From the NCBI GenBank assembly GCA_951813545.1, contig OX638352.1, positions 3,116,835-3,180,834 on the forward strand: a stretch of DNA of 64,000 nucleotides. The letters are read 5' to 3'. The stretch is from an uncultured Poribacteria bacterium (GTDB taxonomy: Bacteria; Poribacteria; WGA-4E; WGA-3G). The notes below the pieces were generated by a model that saw only the letters and a list, made by a program, of their open reading frames with translations, made no database searches and was not told the DNA's origin. Below are positions 44,324 to 52,221 of this stretch, piece by piece. Numbering within the stretch: position 1 is the stretch's first letter; each line of letters opens with the position of its first letter. The position numbers and the translations under genes were made by a program.

Positions 44324-45217
44324 ATGAGACAGAGTGAGGTGCGATGGGAACGGATGTTTCCCGATGAATTAGAAGCGGCGTTCGAGGCGTGTCCAATGGC
44401 ATATTTACCTTATGGGTTGTGCGAGCCGCACGGTTGGCACAATGCCGTTGGGATGGACGCGATTCGGGCACATGAATGCTCGTGTCAGGCGGCGCAAGCA
44501 CACGGTGGGATTGTCGCACCGCCGTTTTACTGGCACTGCCATGAGATTGGCGGCTACGGTTCATGGGGACACAATCAAGTGAATCAAGAGCGACCGTGGC
44601 TGACAGCGATCCCGCCTTGGATGTTTTTGAAGAATATCTGCTATCACATTCGAGCAGTAGATGCGTTGGGTTTTCAAGGTGCTATTCTGTTTTCGGGGCA
44701 TTCAGGTCCGCATCGGTTAGACGTGCCGGTGGTGATTGAAATTATGCAGGCACATGTCGGGGTTCGGATGTATTCGACGATGAGCATCGGTGCGGATATT
44801 GAGCGTTTTGAGGATGGTAAAGGATTGGGCGGACACGCTGGACGCGGTGAAACGTCAGTGCTTTGGGCGGTGGCACCAGACTGCGTGGATATGTCGCGGA
44901 TGCCGACGGATGACGTACGCGCACCTCATTTCGCAATGGGCGATTTCAATGATTCTTCCAGCCGTCAAGTCGGGGAACAGATGGTCGCAGATATTGCTGC
45001 GCATTTCGGTGAAAAGACGCGGGAGTTGTTAGCAGCATACAAAACGGAAGTGTCGAATCACACGCCACTGACGTTTGATGACGTGGAGGGAATTTGGGAA
45101 GACGAGATCCGACCGAAGTTGGCTGAATTTGCTTCCATGCAACCCCCTGAACCAGCACCACCTTCCGATTCTCGATGGTATTCCAACTCACAGGTGCCCA
45201 AAGGGCGAATATTGTAG
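44324..45217 (+). CDS. Creatininase-family amidohydrolase
   Basis: A 297-residue protein of the creatininase/formamide hydrolase family. YGLCEPHGWHNAVGMDAIRAHE carries Glu34, His36 and Asp45 as metal ligands, followed by APPFYWHCHEIGGYG and the SGHSGPH loop. These zinc enzymes hydrolyse amide bonds in cyclic or linear amides; creatinine itself is only one substrate of the family. GGAAAGGGG precedes the ATG. It lies 17 bp after the double-PhyH gene, which suggests that oxidation and amide hydrolysis act on the same compound (inference). Confidence 0.85.
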   Translation: MRQSEVRWERMFPDELEAAFEACPMAYLPYGLCEPHGWHNAVGMDAIRAHECSCQAAQAHGGIVAPPFYWHCHEIGGYGSWGHNQVNQERPWLTAIPPWMFLKNICYHIRAVDALGFQGAILFSGHSGPHRLDVPVVIEIMQAHVGVRMYSTMSIGADIERFEDGKGLGGHAGRGETSVLWAVAPDCVDMSRMPTDDVRAPHFAMGDFNDSSSRQVGEQMVADIAAHFGEKTRELLAAYKTEVSNHTPLTFDDVEGIWEDEIRPKLAEFASMQPPEPAPPSDSRWYSNSQVPKGRIL

Positions 45218-45228
45218 GTCGGTAATTC

Positions 45229-45385
45229 TAACGTGAGTTTGATATATAGCAAATTCTAAAGATATGTGGCCATTTTCGTAGGGGTTAGGTCACCTAACCC
45301 CTACGGGCGAGGGAACCTACGAAGAAAGCCCCAGCAAAACCCCCTACAAGAAGTACGAAGTCTCGTTTTTACCAAACTCACGTTA
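45229..45385. repeat. MITE-like element with palindromic core
   Basis: 12-bp terminal inverted repeats TAACGTGAGTTT (45229-45240) and AAACTCACGTTA (45374-45385) bound 157 bp. A near-perfect palindrome with 14-bp arms, CGTAGGGGTTAGGT and its complement, lies inside at 45277-45305. The plan matches that of 2461-2582: different terminal repeats, a REP-like hairpin in the centre. Confidence 0.65.
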
Positions 45386-45421
45386 ATTCTAAAATCTACC
45401 ATAAATTATTGCGTAAATCCT

Positions 45422-46777
45422 ATGCAACTGAAACATCTTAGCCAATCAGAACTCACAAGGAAGATAGCTATTTGGGTAATACCAACCTTGCTCCTATTTT
45501 TCGGGTTTCTCTTTAACCTGTGGCATGTTGCTGAACAGCAGTGGTTTGATACGCATCAGCGAGATACTGAAAGTCTGATTATCGGAAGAATGGTCAAATC
45601 TCGTCAAGATGGCATCTTCTCAGCAGGTGGATTGACGGGGGCGGGAATGACGACTAATGTTCAGCAGGACTGGATATCTTCAAATCAGATTGACAATCAG
45701 TATGCAGCCTATCTTAACACGGGCTCCTTTGATGAATTTTCAACGTACATGTCCCAACCTGGCGGACAAGGCATAATATTCAGTCTATTTGATAAACTCA
45801 TTCCGCTATCGTCTCAAATCAAGTTATGGTCATTCTATGTGTTGACAGCACTCCTCTCGGCAATCGCATTGACCACTATTATAGGTTGGTTCTATGAGGA
45901 GTTCGGCGGGTGGGTTGCGATATTCGTCATAGGTTCGGCGGTGCTCTCCCAATGGTTGACAGTCTTTGGTAAAAATCTTTGGTGGAGTTTATGGGCTTTT
46001 TACTTGCCGATGATTGCCGTCATGTACTTCCTTAAACGCTACAGAGAAACATTGGACCGACAACTCATCAGGTTTGGAATTGTTGTTTTCATCTCGGTTT
46101 TCATTAAATGTTTTATCAATGGCTTCGAGTATATTACAACCACGCTGGTAATGATGATGGTGCCGTTCGTCTATTATGTCATTCTTGACAAGTGGAGTGG
46201 TCGCCAATGCGTCAAGTGGACGCTTGCAGCCGGATTCGGATCAGGTGTCGCAATCTTTTTGAGTCTCCTACTTTTATGTTTCCAGATCGGTGCTGCGAAG
46301 GATGGGTTCATGGACGGTGTTGCGCATGTGATCTGGTCTTTTGGTAAGCGCACGTATGCAAATGCAGAAGACTATCCACCAGTATATGCTGCCAGCCTTG
46401 AAGCTGGTACGATAAACGTGGTCATTACCTACATGAACGGTATTTTCTTTGACCTTAACAACTATCTATCTCTCACGAACGCCTTCGTTTCAAACTTTCT
46501 ATTGAAAGTCCGCTACTCTTATCTAATTGTTCTCTTTATAGTGATGTCCGTTTTGCTGTTTTTACGTAGCAATGCAGAACGACGACAGCCTTATATAGCA
46601 TTAATCTGGACGACATGGTTTTCAATTTTAGCACCTTTATCGTGGTTTGTAATCTTCAAGGCACACTCATTTATTCATGTCCACATGAGTTTTCTTCTGT
46701 GGCAGATGCCCTTTACTTTCTTCGGCTTTGCCGTGTTCGGATCTGTCCTTATGGGATGGACGAAAATAAAGAGTTGA
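45422..46777 (+). CDS. Polytopic membrane protein, possibly GT-C-type
   Basis: The frame is open from 45266, but its first 52 codons read through the MITE-like repeat, so ATG 45422 (MQLKHLSQSELTRKIAIWV) is preferred; no strong ribosome binding site is seen. The product has 451 residues and about 9-11 predicted membrane helices, with a large non-cytoplasmic loop near 40-120 (residues AEQQWFDTHQRDTESLI onward). The charged first loop and many helices resemble GT-C glycosyltransferases, but no catalytic motif is certain. It ends 18 bp before the alpha/alpha-barrel gene, so the two are probably co-transcribed. Confidence 0.7.
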   Translation: MQLKHLSQSELTRKIAIWVIPTLLLFFGFLFNLWHVAEQQWFDTHQRDTESLIIGRMVKSRQDGIFSAGGLTGAGMTTNVQQDWISSNQIDNQYAAYLNTGSFDEFSTYMSQPGGQGIIFSLFDKLIPLSSQIKLWSFYVLTALLSAIALTTIIGWFYEEFGGWVAIFVIGSAVLSQWLTVFGKNLWWSLWAFYLPMIAVMYFLKRYRETLDRQLIRFGIVVFISVFIKCFINGFEYITTTLVMMMVPFVYYVILDKWSGRQCVKWTLAAGFGSGVAIFLSLLLLCFQIGAAKDGFMDGVAHVIWSFGKRTYANAEDYPPVYAASLEAGTINVVITYMNGIFFDLNNYLSLTNAFVSNFLLKVRYSYLIVLFIVMSVLLFLRSNAERRQPYIALIWTTWFSILAPLSWFVIFKAHSFIHVHMSFLLWQMPFTFFGFAVFGSVLMGWTKIKS

Positions 46778-46795
46778 ATCAAAACATGGAGGGGT

Positions 46796-48613
46796 ATGAG
46801 CATGAATCGATTGGATCGGTGGATTGGTAGAGATCGATTGAGTCCCGACGAAATAGATGAGAACCGCTTCTCAAAAGCTGCCAGTCTCTTCGGAGATACA
46901 GCGATACAATACGGAAGAGATAGATACAGTGGTAGAGATATGCCGCTCTTTGCTGACTGCCTCCATACGGACAATTTGAAGGCACCCAGATCTATGACCT
47001 CTCACCGCACAGGCACCGAGCCGAAACCGGCGGTCTGGAGTTTCTTTCAAAATCAGCAGAACCTGATGCGATTGTTGGCTTCTTTAAGCCAGTTCACTGG
47101 GGACAGCAAATATGTCTATGCCTCCGGGGAAGCCGCCGGATACATGTTCAACAACTACTGGTATCCAGAAAGTGGTGTTCTGCATTGGGGCGGGCACGGT
47201 TATGTGGATTTGGTAACCGGTAATCGCTACGGTATGAAGGGCGTTGTCCACGAAATAGAGGACGTGTATCCCTACTGGGAATTGCTGAAAGCCGTGGATC
47301 CGGATCGCGGCGAGATGCTGATGAAGGGCATTTGGGAAGCAAACATCAAAGATTGGGATGCCTTACACTACAACCGACACGGTGATTTCAAAAAGCAGAT
47401 TGATCACGCCAATACTTGGAACAGACCTTGGAATGGATACAAAGACCCCAAAATCAGTGGAGATCTCTCGTTTATCAGTGTAGCACTGGATATGGTTTAC
47501 GCTGCTTACAGTTTGGGTTATCAAAAGCAGGAGGAGGCACCGCGGATTTGGGCGGAGCGCCTGTTAAATCTGATTATAAAGCAGCGAGATCCTGAGACTG
47601 GCATCTGGCCCAATCTGGTTCATCCGCAAAGTGGCAAACGTGGGCTTAACGTATTCGGCAGAAAACATCCACAGGCGACCGAACCGAGGGTCTATGTGGG
47701 CAATCAGTTGAATCACACCATTACCCAGATGATGGGCATGCTGACAATCGTAGAAAATGCCGAAAAGTACGGTCGCGTCGGTGAAATGGCGCACATCAAA
47801 GAAGCCGTTGAGCAACACATCATCGGTTTCTTAGACGCCTCCTACGATCCGAAAAACAATACGCTGAAAAGCATCGTTATTGATGGGACAGATCTCACAG
47901 ATTTTCGGATACAGGGACCTTTCAAGACAGAGAAACTCTACTTCGGCGCGAAAGAAGGTGGTGCGTTTCTGCCGCAGAACATTACGCCGCTCCTCACCTC
48001 CGTCTGTGCGCGTGGGTATCGGGTTTCTGGGGGTAGAAGCGAGTTTAGGGACTACCTACGCACGATGTTCAAAGCGTTCGGGATCGGCGACATCGGTGCT
48101 GACAAAAACAGCCAATCACTGTTAAACTTTAACACAACTGCCTTGGAACCCGCGTATATCTTCGCGCTGGTGGATTTGTATCGGATAGAACCGAAGGCAG
48201 AATTTCTGGCGATGGCGGAGCGAATAGGGGACAACCTGCTTCAAGGTAGACAACATGCCGATAGCGGTCTTTTTACGCTCGAAGATGACTTTATACTCCA
48301 CAGCAAGGTTATGGATAAGCCGGAACTACAAGAGGGACATGAGGGGAAAAGCGTGGCGGAACTTCTGCAGGACACTCATAAAACAGCGAATCTTGATGCG
48401 ATGGAACCGTTGGCACTGCTTAGCATCTACGCCGTACAGACCGGGCAGTACAACATCATGCCCGGTTGGACAGCGGGTGGTCTTTACCTCAAGGTGAGCA
48501 GCGTCGGTCATATTGTTGGCAAAGAGATTCAGTTATGGTTTGATAAACCCGCACTGAAGCAATTTTACAAGGACAATAACATCAACTGCACCTGGTCTAT
48601 TGACGAAGACTGA
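46796..48613 (+). CDS. Alpha/alpha-barrel (six-hairpin) glycosidase or polysaccharide lyase
   Basis: A 605-residue protein with repeating helical hairpins (VWSFFQNQQNLMRLLASLSQFTGDSKYVYAS, YPYWELLKAVDPDRGEMLMKGIW, AERLLNLIIKQRDPETGIWPNL) as in (alpha/alpha) toroid enzymes that act on polysaccharides, such as PL2-like pectate lyases or unsaturated glucuronyl hydrolases. GVLHWGGHGYVDL and PNLVHPQSGKRG may be part of the active site. The exact family is not certain. GGAGGGG lies a few bases before ATG 46796; ATG 46802 is an alternative. No signal peptide. Confidence 0.7.
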   Translation: MSMNRLDRWIGRDRLSPDEIDENRFSKAASLFGDTAIQYGRDRYSGRDMPLFADCLHTDNLKAPRSMTSHRTGTEPKPAVWSFFQNQQNLMRLLASLSQFTGDSKYVYASGEAAGYMFNNYWYPESGVLHWGGHGYVDLVTGNRYGMKGVVHEIEDVYPYWELLKAVDPDRGEMLMKGIWEANIKDWDALHYNRHGDFKKQIDHANTWNRPWNGYKDPKISGDLSFISVALDMVYAAYSLGYQKQEEAPRIWAERLLNLIIKQRDPETGIWPNLVHPQSGKRGLNVFGRKHPQATEPRVYVGNQLNHTITQMMGMLTIVENAEKYGRVGEMAHIKEAVEQHIIGFLDASYDPKNNTLKSIVIDGTDLTDFRIQGPFKTEKLYFGAKEGGAFLPQNITPLLTSVCARGYRVSGGRSEFRDYLRTMFKAFGIGDIGADKNSQSLLNFNTTALEPAYIFALVDLYRIEPKAEFLAMAERIGDNLLQGRQHADSGLFTLEDDFILHSKVMDKPELQEGHEGKSVAELLQDTHKTANLDAMEPLALLSIYAVQTGQYNIMPGWTAGGLYLKVSSVGHIVGKEIQLWFDKPALKQFYKDNNINCTWSIDED

Positions 48614-48714
48614 GCCGGTTGATGGCTAATAAAATATTGACAACTTCGTTGGGATTAACATATCATATCCGATAAGTGTTGAACCGTTGCTGTTGAACGA
48701 AAGGAGTACCGAAA

Positions 48715-49518
48715 ATGGCGAAAGCCCTCTCACTTGTGGCACATAAAGACTTAGAAAGCCAAGTTGAGGCATTGGAAAGGGACGGTTATGTCTATTTCCC
48801 CGGTGTGCTTGATGCCGATGAAATTGCCGAATTGCGTGCAACCATGGATCGATTAGAGGCAATCCCAGCGTCTCATGATCGGGATGAAACACTTGAAAAT
48901 GGCGACACATTCCTTCACAAGCTCATCAGCAACTCGTTTAATCGAGACCCCTTGTACCTCCAATTCCTTGACAGATCACCCGTTATTGAAGTCGTCGAGG
49001 CGGCGCACGGTGAGGATTGCCATTGCATCGGTATGCATTCGTGGTTGACAGGGCCGGGTCGTCCGGATCAGGGGTTACATACTGATTGGTTGCCGATCTC
49101 CCTACCCGCAGACGTTCGTTCTGATCCACACGTCAAAATCCCAATTTTCATTACCACTGCTCATTACTATCTTAACGATATGTATGAAGCGTTGGGACCG
49201 ACGAAGTTTGTGCCGGGCAGCCATTTCTCTGGGGGCTCCCCGAACGGGGCAACAGAATGGAATAATCGGGGGGAAGAGAGTATCTTGTGCAAGGCAGGGG
49301 ATGTGGTGCTTTTCCGCAGCGAAGTCTGGCATCGTGGTTCCGCCAATACCAGTAACGAAGTCCGTTACCTCATGCAGGTGCACTATGCCATGCGGATGAT
49401 CACACAGAAATACCCACCCTATCTAAATAAGTTTCAGTTTAATGAATCAATTCTCGTCCAGGCGAACCCTCGACAGAGACGACTCCTCGGCGACCATCAA
49501 CCCAGTAATTATGATTGA
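48715..49518 (+). CDS. PhyH family dioxygenase (SOD-flanking copy 1)
   Basis: A 267-residue PhyH protein: LERDGYVYFPGVLDADEIAELRATMDRLE at the start, His122 and Asp124 in QGLHTDWLPISLP, FVPGSHFSGG, and distal His206 in SEVWHRGSANTSNEVRYLM with Arg217. Cysteines CHC at 102-104 lie near the metal motif. AAAGGAGTACC precedes the ATG. A nearly identical paralogue lies at 50221-51024 with the same upstream AGGAGTAC sequence, and a superoxide dismutase gene sits between them. Confidence 0.93.
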   Translation: MAKALSLVAHKDLESQVEALERDGYVYFPGVLDADEIAELRATMDRLEAIPASHDRDETLENGDTFLHKLISNSFNRDPLYLQFLDRSPVIEVVEAAHGEDCHCIGMHSWLTGPGRPDQGLHTDWLPISLPADVRSDPHVKIPIFITTAHYYLNDMYEALGPTKFVPGSHFSGGSPNGATEWNNRGEESILCKAGDVVLFRSEVWHRGSANTSNEVRYLMQVHYAMRMITQKYPPYLNKFQFNESILVQANPRQRRLLGDHQPSNYD

Positions 49519-49588
49519 GGTTTTTTAGGGATTCGTTCTATTATATTTTTATTCTCAAACTCATGTTATTTTAACAGAGGAGTTAGCA

Positions 49589-50164
49589 ATGAAAACGCGT
49601 TTAATTTCCATCGGTGTAAAACCCGCATTTCTCCTATTGATTGGTATTGCTATCATATTGGTGGGTTGCGAGAGAGCGCGCCAACAGGCAGGCGTTCTTC
49701 CAATCGCTCCCGCAAAACAAGCAAATGCCATGATCGGCTCATCGAACGACAGTGGCGTAACCGGAGTAGCAGTCTTCACACAAAACGGCGACCAAATCAC
49801 GCTCACCATTGAGATTCAGGGCGCGTCCCCCGGTCTTCATGCCGCTCATATCCACGCAAACGGTGATTGCAGTGCACCCGACGGTACATCCGCTGGCGGT
49901 CATTGGAATCCTACGGGTGTTGCGCACGGAAAATGGGGAGAAGGTGAATTTCATCTCGGGGACATCGGCAATATCACCGTCGGAGAAGATGGAACAGGTA
50001 GTATTACATTGACGACAGATCTCTGGGAAATCGGCACCGGTTCCGACGTAGATGTTGTCGGTAGAGGTATCATTGTCCATGCTGGCGCGGACGATTTCAC
50101 CTCACAACCTTCAGGCGCGGCAGGCGCGCGTATCGGGTGCGGTGTCATTGTACTATCAGAATAA
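49589..50164 (+). CDS. sodC: Cu/Zn superoxide dismutase family lipoprotein
   Basis: A 191-residue lipoprotein (lipobox LVGC with Cys27) of the Cu/Zn SOD family. Ligands are present: His87 and His89 in AAHIHANGDC, His105 in GGHWNP, His113 and His122 (EFHLGDIGN), Asp125, and His164 in IIVHAGADD; Cys94 and Cys184 can form the usual disulfide, and Arg181 is in the active-site position. It converts superoxide to peroxide and oxygen outside the cytoplasm. AGAGGAG precedes the ATG. It lies between two duplicated PhyH genes on the same strand. Confidence 0.9.
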   Translation: MKTRLISIGVKPAFLLLIGIAIILVGCERARQQAGVLPIAPAKQANAMIGSSNDSGVTGVAVFTQNGDQITLTIEIQGASPGLHAAHIHANGDCSAPDGTSAGGHWNPTGVAHGKWGEGEFHLGDIGNITVGEDGTGSITLTTDLWEIGTGSDVDVVGRGIIVHAGADDFTSQPSGAAGARIGCGVIVLSE

Positions 50165-50220
50165 CTGTAGCAATCCTACTTTCGGTGGTAAGGAATGTAA
50201 TACAAGAAGGAGTACTAAAA

Positions 50221-51024
50221 ATGGCAAAAGCTCTCTCACTCGTGACATACGACGACTTAGAAAGCCAAGTTGAAGCACTTGAAAGGGATGGTTATGTCTA
50301 TTTCCCCGGCGTGCTTAATGCTGAGGAAGTCGCCGAATTGCGAGCAACTATGGATCGATTAGAGACGATTCCAGAGTGCTTGGATCGACATCAAACGCCT
50401 CAAAATGGCGACGGATTCCTCAATAAAATCATCAACAACTCGTTTAATCGCGATCCCTTGTATCTCCAATTCCTTGACAAATCACCGATTATTGAAGTCG
50501 CCGAAGCGACGCACGGTGAGGATTGTCATTGTATCGGTATGCAATCCTGGATAACAGGACCGGGACGGCCGGATCAGGGGTTACACACGGATTGGTTGCC
50601 AATTAGTCTACCGGCAGACGTTCGTTCCGATCCACGCGTCAAAGTCCCAATCTTCATCACTACTGCCCATTACTATCTCAACGATATGTATGAAGCGTTG
50701 GGACCGACGAAGTTTGTGCCGGGCAGCCATTACTCTGGATGCTCTCCAAACGGCGCAACCGAGTGGAATAACCGGTCCGAAGAGAGTATCTTGTGCAATG
50801 CTGGGGACGTAGTGCTTTTCCGTAGTGAAGTCTGGCATCGTGGCTCTGCCAATACGAGTGATGAAACCCGTTACCTTTTACAGGTACACTATGCCATGCG
50901 GATGATCACACAGAAATATCCGCCCTATCTGAATAAGTTTCAGTTTGATGAATCGATTCTTGCCCAAGTGAACCCTCAACAGAGACGGCTCCTCGGCGAT
51001 CATCGACCCAGTAACTATGATTAA
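50221..51024 (+). CDS. PhyH family dioxygenase (SOD-flanking copy 2)
   Basis: A 267-residue close paralogue of 48715-49518, with the same ligands (His122, Asp124, His206, Arg217). ATG 50221 is chosen over the open frame from 50137, because the paralogue starts at MAKALSLV and GAAGGAGTAC lies just before. Differences cluster at residues 50-72. The copy pair with conserved upstream sequence shows a duplication that includes the ribosome binding region. Confidence 0.93.
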   Translation: MAKALSLVTYDDLESQVEALERDGYVYFPGVLNAEEVAELRATMDRLETIPECLDRHQTPQNGDGFLNKIINNSFNRDPLYLQFLDKSPIIEVAEATHGEDCHCIGMQSWITGPGRPDQGLHTDWLPISLPADVRSDPRVKVPIFITTAHYYLNDMYEALGPTKFVPGSHYSGCSPNGATEWNNRSEESILCNAGDVVLFRSEVWHRGSANTSDETRYLLQVHYAMRMITQKYPPYLNKFQFDESILAQVNPQQRRLLGDHRPSNYD

Positions 51025-51055
51025 AAAGCACATATTTCCGATCACCTAAGATGCC

Positions 51056-51880
51056 ATGAACACACAAGTTACGAACGATCAGGTTGAATTTTACCTTGAA
51101 AATGGGTTTCTAATTATTGATGATTTCCTGACAGGTTCGGAGTTGTCATCGTGGCAGGATGCTGTTGACGAGGCTATCGCACAACATGTGAGTCGTGATG
51201 ATACCTATCACAATCAGAAAGGTGGAGACAGTTACTACGGGAACGTCTTCGTTCAATGCGTCAATTTGTGGAAGACGAGTGAGAAGGTTAAACAACTGAT
51301 TCTCGATCCCCAGTTGGGTAGACTGGCTGCAGATCTCGCTGGCACTTCGGGCGTGCGATTGTATCACGACCACGCGATGGTTAAACAACCGTGGGCGAAT
51401 CCAACGAACTTCCATGTCGATAACCCCTACGATCCGTTTTATTCACATCAGGCAATCATGTTCTGGGTAGCCCTTGACGATACAACGGTTCAGAATGGCT
51501 GTCTGTATTTTCTGCCCGGCACACATAAGACGAGTGGCTTTGAGGTTGGCGGAAGTCTCGGAGAAGCTGGTATCGGCGAACTGTTCCGCGAATATCCAGA
51601 GTGGTCGGCGATTGAACCCTGTGTCGCTGAGATGAAAGCGGGAGCCGGTGTATTCATCAGCGGGATGGTCGCGCATGCGGCGGGACCGAATATGACAACG
51701 CACCCCCGCCGCGCGTTTGCTATGCTCTTTATGCCGGAGGATGCCACATTCAATGGGAAAAAGAGTGCCCTGCCCGATGAAGTGTTTGAGAAGTTGAAGG
51801 CTGGCGATGTGTTGGCGGACGATGAACATCTGCCATTGGTTTTCTCATATCGAGAAGATGGTTCGCTATCAGTAAAGTAG
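51056..51880 (+). CDS. PhyH family dioxygenase
   Basis: A 274-residue PhyH protein: EFYLENGFLIIDDFLTGSEL, His120 and Asp122 in NFHVDNPYDPFYS, FLPGTHKTSG, and distal His207 in GMVAHAAGPNMTTHPRRAF with Arg218 or Arg219. It is unlike the two copies upstream but follows them by 31 bp on the same strand, so the three oxygenases and the SOD may be one transcript. Its stop codon lies inside the left repeat of the MITE-like element at 51877-52118. No strong ribosome binding site is seen at the ATG. Confidence 0.9.
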   Translation: MNTQVTNDQVEFYLENGFLIIDDFLTGSELSSWQDAVDEAIAQHVSRDDTYHNQKGGDSYYGNVFVQCVNLWKTSEKVKQLILDPQLGRLAADLAGTSGVRLYHDHAMVKQPWANPTNFHVDNPYDPFYSHQAIMFWVALDDTTVQNGCLYFLPGTHKTSGFEVGGSLGEAGIGELFREYPEWSAIEPCVAEMKAGAGVFISGMVAHAAGPNMTTHPRRAFAMLFMPEDATFNGKKSALPDEVFEKLKAGDVLADDEHLPLVFSYREDGSLSVK

Positions 51881-52118
51881 GTTGGGTTGAACGGACAGTA
51901 TCTAAAGGTTAACATATCAAAGATCACTGATGCCTGATCCATACGACCTCATCGTAAAGATACCGAGTGAAACCCAACATTTCCTGTGAAGGTTCCGAGA
52001 ATCTAGCGGTATGAAGTTGGGTTTCACTCCATCCTTGTGGTATACGACGGTGTATTAGGTGTGGCGTGTGTTTGGAATGTGGGTATCGGGTTTCTCAGTA
52101 TCGTTCAACCCAACCTAC
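51877..52118. repeat. MITE-like inverted-repeat element
   Basis: Perfect 17-bp terminal inverted repeats, GTAGGTTGGGTTGAACG (51877-51893) and its complement (52102-52118), bound 242 bp. Inside is another inverted pair, GTGAAACCCAAC (about 51969) and GTTGGGTTTCAC (about 52016). The left repeat contains the stop codon of the PhyH gene. Confidence 0.7.
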
Positions 52119-52221
52119 GTGCTAAATCCACACCTATGAGCAAAATATAGCGAAACCCAACACCTCTGTGTGCCTATGGCACTTGGGATTGATAAGGACG
52201 GCCCTTCAACACAGATCCGAA

